Assembly: GCA_964406775.1 (NCBI GenBank)
Contig: CAYOSW010000003.1
Span: 1-64,000 of the forward strand
DNA length: 64,000 nucleotides
Reading direction: 5' to 3'
Source of the DNA: JACPKO01 sp964406775
GTDB lineage: Bacteria > Patescibacteriota > Microgenomatia > Daviesbacterales > UBA10151
Shown piece after piece: positions 16,480 to 23,639 of the stretch (position 1 is the first letter of the stretch; every line of letters starts with the position of its first letter). The notes beneath the pieces were generated by a model. It worked only from the letters and a program-made list of their open reading frames with translations. It had not been told where the DNA came from and did no database searches. The translations under genes and the position numbers were made by a program.

Positions 16480-16702
16480 AGTTTATAAAAGCGTTGAGTT
16501 TGGTTTCCCGCCAAACAAGCTGCGTACGATGAGTATGATGGGAGCTAACCATAAAAGTATTGCAAAGCGTGTCGGTAACGGAGCGCTCAATGAGAATTAT
16601 CTTGAGACTTCCACCGCAAGGTGGATTTTTAGAAGGTAATTGACTCAAGGTGGTACCGTCCTTCAGTAGCCTCAGGATAAACCTGATTAAGAAGGGCCCT
16701 TG
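16480..16702 (+). ncRNA. T-box riboswitch leader
   Basis: The 3' half carries the T-box motif AAGGTGGTACCGTCC (16647-16661). CAAGG (16646-16650) pairs with CCTTG (16698-16702). TGGTACC (16651-16657) is the 7-base bulge that binds a tRNA ending in ACCA. GTCCTTC (16658-16664) pairs with GAAGGGC (16691-16697). This is the canonical antiterminator, and it excludes the terminator that starts at 16696. The 5' part has a base helix (16492-16498 with 16586-16592), a hairpin with loop TTTCCCG (16499-16515), a stem with AGTA and a distal loop (16521-16564), and a CCACC-GCAA-GGTGG hairpin (16611-16624). The proB-proS context points to tRNA-Pro. The specifier codon was not located: no CCN lies on the 3' side of Stem I. 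Confidence 0.88.
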
Positions 16703-16744
16703 TAAGAACTTAAGTTGGCTTGAGTTTTTGCAGGGGCTTTTTTT
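16696..16744 (+). terminator. T-box intrinsic terminator
   Basis: A 19-bp stem (16696-16714 with 16719-16737, including G-U pairs) closes on a TTGG loop and is followed by seven T (16738-16744). The first seven bases are shared with the antiterminator, so only one form can exist. Confidence 0.93.
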
Positions 16745-16755
16745 AGGGATAAATT

Positions 16756-17529
16756 ATGGAAAACGCAGAAAAAAGAAGAATAGTTGTTAAAGCCGGAAGT
16801 AATGTTCTGACTACGCCGGGTGGAAGATTTAATACCCGTCTGGTCGGCAGACTTGCCGGGGAAACGGCCGGACTTATGGAGGAAGGCCATCAGTTTATTT
16901 TTGTGACTTCGGCTTCGGTCGCTATGGGAAAAAGAGCCTTAGAAGGGTATAACGGTCACTCGGATATGGTGGATAAACAAATGCTTGCAGCCACCGGCCA
17001 GATAACAGTTATCGGGGGTTGGGAAAGAGCATTCAAAAAACAGGGGGTAAGAATTGGACAGTATCTCCTATCGGAAGATGATATTATCCGTCTGCAGGAT
17101 ACTGATCAGAGTCCGAAATTGCCCCTGGTAAGATCTATGGAAAGAGGGGTGGTCGGGGTTATAAACGCCAACGATTCCGTAAATACTTATGAATTGAGTA
17201 GGCTTCCCATTTCTGCAGACAATGACCGCTTGGCTTTATTCGTAGCCAGACTTGTGAACGCGGATACTCTGATTTTCTTAACCCAGAAGCCGGGTGTATT
17301 GGACGAGGAAGGACGGGTTATACCGGAAATAAAAACCCTTTGCGATCTGCAAAAAGTAAGTATTACAGACAAGTCGGCACACGGAACGGGAGGAATAGAG
17401 TCAAAAATTGAGACGGCGATGGACTTTACATCTTCGGGTCTTGCAGTAATTGCCAGGGGAGGTGAGAGGCTGGTTTTAACAAGAATTCTGGCGGGAGAGT
17501 CTGTGGGCACTAGATTTTATCCGCTTTAA
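16756..17529 (+). CDS. proB: Glutamate 5-kinase (short, no PUA domain)
   Basis: ProB makes glutamyl-5-phosphate, the first step of proline synthesis. 257 residues of the amino acid kinase fold: VVKAGSNVLTTPGG (about 10-23), TSASVAMGKRAL, VVGVINANDSVN, SADNDRLALFVARLVNADTLIFLT, and GTGGIESKIETAMDFTSSG (ATP-side loop). It lacks the C-terminal PUA domain of E. coli ProB. Another amino acid kinase is possible, but a T-box upstream and proS 17 bases downstream support proline metabolism. proA and proC are not in the window. AGGGAT before the ATG is a fair ribosome site. Confidence 0.82.
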   Translation: MENAEKRRIVVKAGSNVLTTPGGRFNTRLVGRLAGETAGLMEEGHQFIFVTSASVAMGKRALEGYNGHSDMVDKQMLAATGQITVIGGWERAFKKQGVRIGQYLLSEDDIIRLQDTDQSPKLPLVRSMERGVVGVINANDSVNTYELSRLPISADNDRLALFVARLVNADTLIFLTQKPGVLDEEGRVIPEIKTLCDLQKVSITDKSAHGTGGIESKIETAMDFTSSGLAVIARGGERLVLTRILAGESVGTRFYPL

Positions 17530-17546
17530 ATGACAATAATAAAAAG

Positions 17547-18797
17547 ATGAAATATTCACAACTATTCCCGAAGACATTAAGAGAAGCGCCGAGCGGAGCG
17601 GAGGCTGTAAATCATAAACTTTTAGTTAGGGGCGGATTTATGGATCAGCTTATGGCAGGGTCCTGGACGCTGTTGCCTTTCGGGCTCAGAGTTGTTTCGA
17701 AAATTAACGATATTATCCGTGAGGAGCTCAATAAAACCGGAGCATCCGAGATGGTTATGCCTCTTTTACATCCGAAAGAAGTTTGGGCAAGATCGGGCAG
17801 GTGGGACGATCCCGGAGTTCAGGAAATTATGTACAGATTCAAGGATCAGCACGAACGGGAGTATTGTCTCTCTTTTACTCACGAAGAAATTGTTATGGAT
17901 CTTCTGGGAAAATACAATCTTTCCTATAAAGATTTTCCGGTTAAAATCTACCAATTTTCAACAAAATTCAGGAATGAAGTCAGGGCTAAATCCGGAATTT
18001 TAAGGGGAAGGGAATTTTTAATGAAAGATCTTTATTCGGCCCATATTTCGGAAGCCGATATGTTTGAGTATTACAACCGGGTCAAGGAAGCCTACGTCAG
18101 AATATTTGAACGGATTGGATTTGGTATTAAAGTTGTCGAAGCTTCAGGCGGTGTCTTTACCGATAAACATACCCACGAATTCCAGGTTATAGCAGATAGC
18201 GGAGAGGATACGATCTACTTTTGTAATAGCTGTGATTTTGCCCAAAACAAGGAAATTTTTGAAGGAAAAACGGGCGAAAAATGTGTCAGATGCGGTAAAG
18301 GGGTGATTGAGGAAGCTAAATCTATCGAGGTCGGTAATATTTTTCCTCTGGGTACAAAATATTCGGAAACAATGAAGGTTTTTTACCGGGATGAGCAGGA
18401 CCGTGATCAGCCGATCTGGTTTGCGTCTTACGGAATCGGACCCACCAGAGTAATGGGGACTTTGGTTGAGGTTTTTAATGATGACAGAGGCATAATTTGG
18501 CCGGAATCGGTAGCACCGTTTCAGGTTCATTTGATTGGATTGGATATGGAAGATGTGGAGATTAATAATAAAGCTGAGGAAGTTTATAACAGATTAAAAA
18601 CCGCTGGTGTTGATGTGCTCTTTGATGACCGGAATATCAGGGCCGGAGAAAAATTCGCCGATGCCGATTTAATCGGCATACCCCTAAGAGTGGTAGTTTC
18701 CAAAAAAACGGAAGATAAGATTGAAGTCAGGAAAAGACCGGAAAAGGAAACGAGGTTTATAAGTTTAGAGGAGCTGATATCGGAAACGGGGGCTTGA
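17547..18797 (+). CDS. proS: Prolyl-tRNA synthetase, no editing insertion
   Basis: A class II synthetase that charges tRNA-Pro. 416 residues, against about 570 in E. coli. Motif 2 lies in FSTKFRNEVRAKSGILRGREF, followed by MKDLYSAH. The CNSCDFAQNKEIF block runs after only a short link into CVRCGKG and IEVGNIFPLGTKYSE, so the ~180-residue INS editing domain between them is missing. A motif 3 region (SYGIGPTRVMGTLVE) and an anticodon-binding domain (VLFDDRNIRAGEKFADADLIGIP) follow. No free-standing ProX editing protein is seen nearby. It is co-transcribed with proB under the T-box. Confidence 0.95.
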   Translation: MKYSQLFPKTLREAPSGAEAVNHKLLVRGGFMDQLMAGSWTLLPFGLRVVSKINDIIREELNKTGASEMVMPLLHPKEVWARSGRWDDPGVQEIMYRFKDQHEREYCLSFTHEEIVMDLLGKYNLSYKDFPVKIYQFSTKFRNEVRAKSGILRGREFLMKDLYSAHISEADMFEYYNRVKEAYVRIFERIGFGIKVVEASGGVFTDKHTHEFQVIADSGEDTIYFCNSCDFAQNKEIFEGKTGEKCVRCGKGVIEEAKSIEVGNIFPLGTKYSETMKVFYRDEQDRDQPIWFASYGIGPTRVMGTLVEVFNDDRGIIWPESVAPFQVHLIGLDMEDVEINNKAEEVYNRLKTAGVDVLFDDRNIRAGEKFADADLIGIPLRVVVSKKTEDKIEVRKRPEKETRFISLEELISETGA

Positions 18798-18822
18798 AAT
18801 TCCTGATCAATTTTGTTACTAT
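18794..18822 (+). promoter_or_regulatory. Promoter, leaderless layout, for gene at 18829
   Basis: TTGAAA (18794-18799, overlapping the proS stop), 17 bases, TACTAT (18817-18822), then 6 bases to ATG 18829. Confidence 0.7.
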
Positions 18823-18828
18823 AGGTTA

Positions 18829-19053
18829 ATGTCAGATATTGAACCGAAATTTCCTGTCAGATTAGCGGATATCAGAGCAAGAAAAGAACAAGCACCCTGT
18901 TTTGGTCTTGCAAGACGTGAAGAATTAGAGGTTTTGGCTTCTTCAGGCGTTCTTGATGAGATTGCTTTAACAAGCAGACCCGGCGTGTCTACATTTGAGG
19001 ATTTACGTGCTGAGCGCAGCAGAATAATTCATATTGCAGTATTAACCCACTAA
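18829..19053 (+). CDS. Small hypothetical protein
   Basis: 74 residues, charged and soluble (SDIEPKFPVRLADIRARKEQAP at the start). It contains CFGLARREELEVLASSGVLDEIAL, a likely helix pair. It has its own leaderless-type promoter and overlaps the next small gene by TAATG, so the two form a two-gene unit between proS and tig. No family is recognised. Confidence 0.6.
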   Translation: MSDIEPKFPVRLADIRARKEQAPCFGLARREELEVLASSGVLDEIALTSRPGVSTFEDLRAERSRIIHIAVLTH

Positions 19054-19379
19054 TGGCCAGGGAGCAGCTAAACACCGTAAACGCTTTCATTTTAGACGTT
19101 ATCGATCATTCGATGGCTAGAGAAATTGATGAACATATTACCGGGAGTGAGCGGTTTAAAAGAAGGCAGATATCTATAGGGATGAAACAATTTCTGGGCA
19201 AGGTTACAGCTAGGCTTGAAGCAAAAAAATATGTAAGAATCAGAGTGAGAAGGCTTCACGAAGGCAGTAGGTATTTTACAATTGGGCGCGCAAGACAGGT
19301 TTGTTATTTTGTTCCTAAAGAATCTTTTGAGCATAATTTCCCCAAGGATCCTGACAGCCGTTTGATTCCGCCTGCATAA
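19053..19379 (+). CDS. Small basic hypothetical protein
   Basis: 108 residues, rich in Arg/Lys (FKRRQISIGMKQFLGKV, RIRVRRLHEGSRYF, IGRARQ). Overlap with the gene before (TAATG) suggests translational coupling. The charge pattern would fit nucleic acid binding, but no motif supports that. Upstream of tig, which has a separate weak promoter candidate (TTACGC at 19392, 17 bases, AGTAAT). Confidence 0.6.
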   Translation: MAREQLNTVNAFILDVIDHSMAREIDEHITGSERFKRRQISIGMKQFLGKVTARLEAKKYVRIRVRRLHEGSRYFTIGRARQVCYFVPKESFEHNFPKDPDSRLIPPA

Positions 19380-19424
19380 TCTGTTAATATTTACGCTTGT
19401 TGCGCGGATAGAAAGTAATTTTTT

Positions 19425-20504
19425 ATGGTCAGTAAAAATATTGTTAAATTACCTAAATCACAAATAGACGTTCAAATCACAGTGCCTTGGGCTGATTTAC
19501 AGCCGAAATGGGACGAGGTCTTCAGTAAAGCCGCATCGGAAGTTGAAATTCCCGGCTTCAGAAAAGGCCAGGCTCCCTTGAATATTGTCGAACCGAGAAT
19601 TCTTCCTCAAGTCCAGCAGGATGCTTTGAAGCTGATTATGCCCCAATCCCTAATTGAGGCTCTACAGGGAACAACTTATGTGCCGATTGATTATCCCCAA
19701 TACAGCGTCCAGGCTTTTACAAAAGGCGGAGAGTTGAAATTTACAGCAAGAGTTACTGTTAAACCTGAGGTTAAAGTAGGAAATTATAAGGTCTTAAATG
19801 CATCACGTCCCCAGGTGAAACAGGTTTCTGAAGAAGAAGTTGATAAAATAATCGCCGATTTGTTCGGCCGATGGAAAGCCCGTCAGCCGGTTCAGCCCTC
19901 AAACACCCAGGTGCCAAATCAGGGTCAGGGAGGAACTGTCGCTTTTAATCAGCCTGCAACTCCTCAGGCAGGGGAAGTGCCTGCTGCACCCAATGATGAA
20001 TTTGCAAAACAAATGGGTTCAAATTCATTAGCTGAGCTTAAAACTAAGATTAAAACCGATTTGGAAGCCGAAGCTAAATATAATAACGAACTGGATTACG
20101 AGGAAGCAATTTTACAGGAAGTTGAGAAAATTACCCAAGTTGATATCCCGGAAGTTTTAGTACAGGACGAACTTGCCAGAATGCTCTTATCTTTGCAGAG
20201 AAACGTTTCAGACCGCGGACTTTTAATGGAGGAATATTTGAAAGGCCAGAAAAAAACTGTTGAGCAGCTGAAGGCTGAATGGAGACCGCAGGCTGAGAGA
20301 AATGTCCGGATGGAATTGGGCCTTTCGGAAGTAGCAAGACTTGAGGGTGTAGCCATTGCCGATAACGAGCTTCAGGCTGAAATTGATAAAATCCAGGATA
20401 ACCGCGTTAAACAGCAATTTACACAACAGGAACCGAGAATGCACTTGCGCCACGCATTAAGACAGACAAAAACCCTGAATCTTCTTAAAACCATCGTAAA
20501 ATAA
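19425..20504 (+). CDS. tig: Trigger factor lacking the PPIase domain
   Basis: A ribosome-bound chaperone. The N-terminal domain has the ribosome-docking signature GFRKGQAP (about residues 44-51). In normal trigger factors an FKBP-type PPIase domain occupies about residues 150-245. Here this space is a linker of about 50 residues rich in Pro, Gln and Gly (ARQPVQPSNTQVPNQGQGGT). The helical C-terminal chaperone domain then starts with NDEFAKQMGSNSLAELKTKI. Total length is 359 against about 430. Prolyl isomerase activity is therefore expected to be absent. Confidence 0.92.
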   Translation: MVSKNIVKLPKSQIDVQITVPWADLQPKWDEVFSKAASEVEIPGFRKGQAPLNIVEPRILPQVQQDALKLIMPQSLIEALQGTTYVPIDYPQYSVQAFTKGGELKFTARVTVKPEVKVGNYKVLNASRPQVKQVSEEEVDKIIADLFGRWKARQPVQPSNTQVPNQGQGGTVAFNQPATPQAGEVPAAPNDEFAKQMGSNSLAELKTKIKTDLEAEAKYNNELDYEEAILQEVEKITQVDIPEVLVQDELARMLLSLQRNVSDRGLLMEEYLKGQKKTVEQLKAEWRPQAERNVRMELGLSEVARLEGVAIADNELQAEIDKIQDNRVKQQFTQQEPRMHLRHALRQTKTLNLLKTIVK

Positions 20505-20508
20505 TCCT

Positions 20509-20835
20509 ATGGGTACAATCGTAAGAGGTCTGGAACGGATGACCAGATTAATAGAGCCAAACGGAACTTTCTCGGGAGCGATAGGAAGCATAAAAATTGA
20601 AATCGGCAATGAAGCAAGAGGTGCGGCAAGGCTCCGGGCTCAGGATCCTATGGTGCGTCCGCTTAATGTGGAAGTTCTTGGAGATGCAGTATCGGAATTA
20701 GTCAGGTTTAAAGAAGGAGATCAGGTTTTAGTTATGGGAGATCTCAGAGCTTACGTTTTGGCCGACCATAACGGTGCGGAGCACGGTCTAGATCATTTTG
20801 TCAGAGCCCGCAGGATAGTCCGCGCAACTGTGTAA
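20509..20835 (+). CDS. Hypothetical, possible OB-fold protein
   Basis: 108 residues, starting 4 bases after tig and probably in its transcript. The second half (NVEVLGDAVSELVRFKEGDQVLVMGDLRAYV..., about 60-90) has the order of strands seen in single-stranded-DNA-binding OB-folds, where a line such as 'V..G..A......L.KG..V.V.G.L' is typical. The first half is not SSB-like, and no aromatic DNA-binding set is clear. Treat the OB-fold idea as a hint only. Confidence 0.5.
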   Translation: MGTIVRGLERMTRLIEPNGTFSGAIGSIKIEIGNEARGAARLRAQDPMVRPLNVEVLGDAVSELVRFKEGDQVLVMGDLRAYVLADHNGAEHGLDHFVRARRIVRATV

Positions 20836-20864
20836 TTGTTCTTCATTCCTTAATGTAGTAAAAT
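20836..20864 (+). promoter_or_regulatory. rpsU promoter
   Basis: TTGTTC (20836-20841), 17 bases, TAAAAT (20859-20864). Unlike most promoters here it leaves a leader (about 20 bases) with a strong AAAGGAGGTG ribosome site (20875-20884), so this mRNA is not leaderless. Confidence 0.7.
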
Positions 20865-20891
20865 AGATTGTCTTAAAGGAGGTGTTTTTTG

Positions 20892-21095
20892 ATGTCCTCA
20901 ATAATTGTGAAAGCAGGACCAAACGATAATAGTGATGCGGTAATACGCAAATTTCAAAAACGGGTAGTTATGGATAAAGTTGTCCAGGAATACCGCGATA
21001 TTATGTTCCATAAAAAGAATTCCGAAAAGCGCAAAGAGCGTTTAGCTGAACGTGACCGGAAAATCAGAAGAGCTAAAAGGTTAGCAAATAGTTAA
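20892..21095 (+). CDS. rpsU: 30S ribosomal protein bS21
   Basis: 67 residues, strongly basic in the second half (KKNSEKRKERLAERDRKIRRAKRL), with IIVKAGPNDNSDAVIRKFQKRV at the N-terminus. This is the bS21 pattern. ATG 20892 is preferred over the TTG one codon earlier because it stands 8 bases behind AGGAGG. bS21 sits at the mRNA exit and helps Shine-Dalgarno pairing. It is followed by yqeY with a TAATG overlap, a neighbour pair found in many bacteria. Confidence 0.92.
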   Translation: MSSIIVKAGPNDNSDAVIRKFQKRVVMDKVVQEYRDIMFHKKNSEKRKERLAERDRKIRRAKRLANS

Positions 21096-21535
21096 TGGAA
21101 CAAAAACTTCGTGATGATCTAAAATCCGCTATGTTGGCCAAAGAGGAAGTAAAGGTTGTGACCTTGCGTCTTTTGTTGTCCGAACTTACCTATGCAAAAG
21201 TTGCCAAGGGTGTTGAAGTGTTACCCGACACGGATATTATTACGGTTGTCCAAAAAGAGGTAAAAAAACGTAAAGAGTCTATTGAAAGTTTTAGGGGAGC
21301 GGGACGCACTGAATTGGCGGCTAAAGAGGAGTCCGAACTGGAAGTTCTTCAGCGATATTTACCTTCGCAGATTTCCGATGAGGAGTTGACTAAAATTGTC
21401 GAGGAAGTTATAAATAATATGGGTGCATCGACTCCTGCCGATATGGGGAAGGTGATAGGCGCGGTTATGGGTAAAGTTGGCCAGAGCGCCGAAGGAAGCA
21501 GGGTGAGTGCTTTAGTCCGGTCAAAACTCGTTTAA
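21095..21535 (+). CDS. yqeY: GatB/YqeY domain protein
   Basis: 146 residues of the YqeY family, related to the tRNA-binding tail of amidotransferase GatB. Visible blocks: LRDDLKSAMLAKEEVKVVTLRLLLSEL, VQKEVKKRKESIESFRGAGRTELAAKEESELEVLQRYLP (as successive pieces), and MGKVIGAVMGKVGQSAEGSRVSALVR. The exact job is unknown; a role in tRNA-linked translation quality is assumed. In the rpsU-yqeY-ybeY unit. Confidence 0.93.
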   Translation: MEQKLRDDLKSAMLAKEEVKVVTLRLLLSELTYAKVAKGVEVLPDTDIITVVQKEVKKRKESIESFRGAGRTELAAKEESELEVLQRYLPSQISDEELTKIVEEVINNMGASTPADMGKVIGAVMGKVGQSAEGSRVSALVRSKLV

Positions 21536-21539
21536 ATTT

Positions 21540-21956
21540 ATGGTCAACGTAATTGTTAATTCAGATCCAAAATACCCTGTCAGCAAGTTAGGAATCCAGG
21601 CAACAGTTCTTGAAGTATTAAAACAACACAGAGTTTCAGGAAATCTCGAAATCGGGGTCTCGGTTATGGGCGACCGTAAAATGCACGAGATTAATAAGAA
21701 ATTCCGCGGACACGATTCGACAACAAATATTCTCTCATTTGCTCTTGAAGACCCCGCGACAAGCTCGAGTCTTCAGCATATCCCGAAAGTCGGTTTTGTT
21801 AAAGCTCCGGATAAAGTTTTACGGTTAGGTGATATTATGATCTCTTATCCCCAGGTTATTAAGGATGCCGCGCTTGAGGGCATCTCGGTTGAGGAAGAAT
21901 TGAGATTTTTGGTTGAACACGGTACTAAACACCTGTTGGGAATTCATCACGATTAG
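21540..21956 (+). CDS. ybeY: Endoribonuclease YbeY
   Basis: YbeY is a zinc-dependent RNase for 16S rRNA 3'-end maturation and ribosome quality control. The C-terminus has the metal site as VEHGTKHLLGIHHD, close to the standard HGxLHLxGxDH, with Lys for Leu and His for Asp. KKFRGHDSTTNILSFAL is the second family block. The protein (138 residues) ends just after the last His, a little shorter than usual. It starts 4 bases after yqeY. Confidence 0.9.
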   Translation: MVNVIVNSDPKYPVSKLGIQATVLEVLKQHRVSGNLEIGVSVMGDRKMHEINKKFRGHDSTTNILSFALEDPATSSSLQHIPKVGFVKAPDKVLRLGDIMISYPQVIKDAALEGISVEEELRFLVEHGTKHLLGIHHD

Positions 21957-22051
21957 CATATAGGGTTAGGCTGGAGCGTTTAGTTTCCCTAAAAATCAAC
22001 TAATTGTTTTTTTAGACCGTACCCTATACGCTATAACCCTAGTTCAAGAAT
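21957..22051 (+). other. Inverted-repeat region upstream of dnaX
   Basis: TAGGGTTA (21961-21968) can pair with TAACCCTA (22034-22041) or, shifted, with ACCCTATA (22021-22028). Inside, TAGTT and AACTA form a weak 5-bp stem followed by ATTGTTTTTTT (about 21981-22012), a possible weak terminator for ybeY. A candidate promoter (TTTTTA, 17 bases, TATAAC at 22033) overlaps the right arm. Confidence 0.45.
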
Positions 22052-23602
22052 ATGGTTTTCTACCGCAAATACCGCCCTCAAAACTTCGAAGAATTAACCG
22101 GCCAGGATCACGTTAAAAAAACTTTGCTTGCTGCAGCCGCATCCGGAAAGTTAGGACACGCTTATCTTTTTTGCGGTCCGAGAGGTTCAGGAAAAACCTC
22201 AACAGCCAGGATTTTGGCAAAAATTGTTAACTGTACGTCAGGAGAGGGAAGCTTGCCTTGTAATAAATGTGAAGCCTGTATTTCTATTACTGCGGGAAGC
22301 AACCTGGATTTAATAGAAATTGATGCCGCCTCAAACCGCGGAATAGACGATATCCGGGATCTGCGGGAAAAAATTAAGCTGACCCCCGCGAGTCTTAAGA
22401 AAAAGATTTACATCATAGACGAGGTTCATATGTTAACTACAGAGGCTTTTAATGCTCTTTTAAAGACATTAGAGGAGCCCCCAGCTCACGTTTTATTTAT
22501 TCTGGCAACAACCGAAGTTCAAAAACTACCGGCAACGATTTTATCAAGAGTTCAAAGATTTGATTTTAAATCGGCCGGACTCTCGGAAATTAAAACAACA
22601 CTCAGTCAAATCTGTGCAAAAGAAAAACTGGAATATTCCGATGAGATTTTAACCTTAATAGCCGAGTGCGCGGAGGGGAGTTTCCGCGATGCCGTAAAAT
22701 TACTTGATCAGGTAGCCTCAATGGGGGATGTCGGGATTAATGAAGTGAGGCTGAGTCTGGCTGCGAATGATTTTTCGCAAACCACGGAATTAATTAAACT
22801 GCTGATTAACGGTAATCCAAAAGAGGCTCTGGAGCTTTTAGGGAAAATGAACGAAAAAGGAGTCAGCGCCAAAGAATTTACGACTTCAGTCTTAAAATTA
22901 TTGAGATTAATGCTGCTTTTGAAAAATCAGGCAGGCGAGGCGGTTAAAGAAGAGGTGGGTACACTGAAGTTTGAGGCGGTCAACAGTTTAGTGGGGAATA
23001 CCGATTCGGGGAAAATTATTCAGTACATAGAGAATTTTCAGGCTGTATTGGAGCAATTAAAATATACTTCTATACCTTCGTTGCCTCTTGAGGTAGCGGT
23101 TATAAAAAGCGTATCAGGCACCGGATATCGGGTATCAAATGAAACCAGGATGGAGCATAGGAGCGAGGCCATCGTAAATCCGGGAATTCCGGAAGTGCCG
23201 ATTGCTGAAATTAAAACGGCCGAAGACGGTTTGATTCCTTCGGTGGAAACGATGAGGACTTCAGATGATGTAATAGTTATTACCGATAAGTGGACCTATA
23301 TTTTAGAAACTATCAAACCATACAATTATTCTCTGGAAGCACTTTTAAAGCAGGCGAGAGTTGTTAATTGCAGCGACTCAAACGTAATACTTGAAGTTCC
23401 TTATTCCTTCCACCAGCGTATTTTAGAAGCCCCGAAGTCTAGAACTTTGCTGGAGTCGATATTAGCTGATGTTTTAGGCAAATCCGTCAGGGTATCAACG
23501 GTGTTAGGGAAGCGGGAAGTTAAAACCGCGGAGCTTGCGAATGTTGAGATAGCTCAGGATGATGAAATAGTACGCCTCGCCTCCGAAATATTTAATTCTT
23601 GA
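22052..23602 (+). CDS. dnaX: DNA polymerase III subunit gamma/tau
   Basis: The clamp-loader ATPase. 516 residues, starting VFYRKYRPQNFEELTGQDHV. Walker A is GPRGSGKTS. The zinc module is CTSGEGSLPCNKCEACISI. Walker B is YIIDEVHML, and the sensor/arginine-finger region is LATTEVQKLPATILSRVQRFDF. Domain III helices follow. The C-terminal ~130 residues are variable. No poly-A slippery run was noticed, so a separate gamma form by frameshifting is not evident. Confidence 0.97.
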   Translation: MVFYRKYRPQNFEELTGQDHVKKTLLAAAASGKLGHAYLFCGPRGSGKTSTARILAKIVNCTSGEGSLPCNKCEACISITAGSNLDLIEIDAASNRGIDDIRDLREKIKLTPASLKKKIYIIDEVHMLTTEAFNALLKTLEEPPAHVLFILATTEVQKLPATILSRVQRFDFKSAGLSEIKTTLSQICAKEKLEYSDEILTLIAECAEGSFRDAVKLLDQVASMGDVGINEVRLSLAANDFSQTTELIKLLINGNPKEALELLGKMNEKGVSAKEFTTSVLKLLRLMLLLKNQAGEAVKEEVGTLKFEAVNSLVGNTDSGKIIQYIENFQAVLEQLKYTSIPSLPLEVAVIKSVSGTGYRVSNETRMEHRSEAIVNPGIPEVPIAEIKTAEDGLIPSVETMRTSDDVIVITDKWTYILETIKPYNYSLEALLKQARVVNCSDSNVILEVPYSFHQRILEAPKSRTLLESILADVLGKSVRVSTVLGKREVKTAELANVEIAQDDEIVRLASEIFNS

Positions 23603-23627
23603 CATCGTTAATTTTTCCTTGTAAGCT
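23599..23627 (+). promoter_or_regulatory. glyA promoter (decides the start codon)
   Basis: TTGACA (23599-23604, overlapping the dnaX stop), 17 bases, TAAGCT (23622-23627). ATG 23628 directly abuts the -10 box and would be upstream of the transcription start. The in-frame ATG 23640 lies 12 bases beyond the box and is the plausible start. Confidence 0.7.
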
Positions 23628-23639
23628 ATGGGATGCCCA

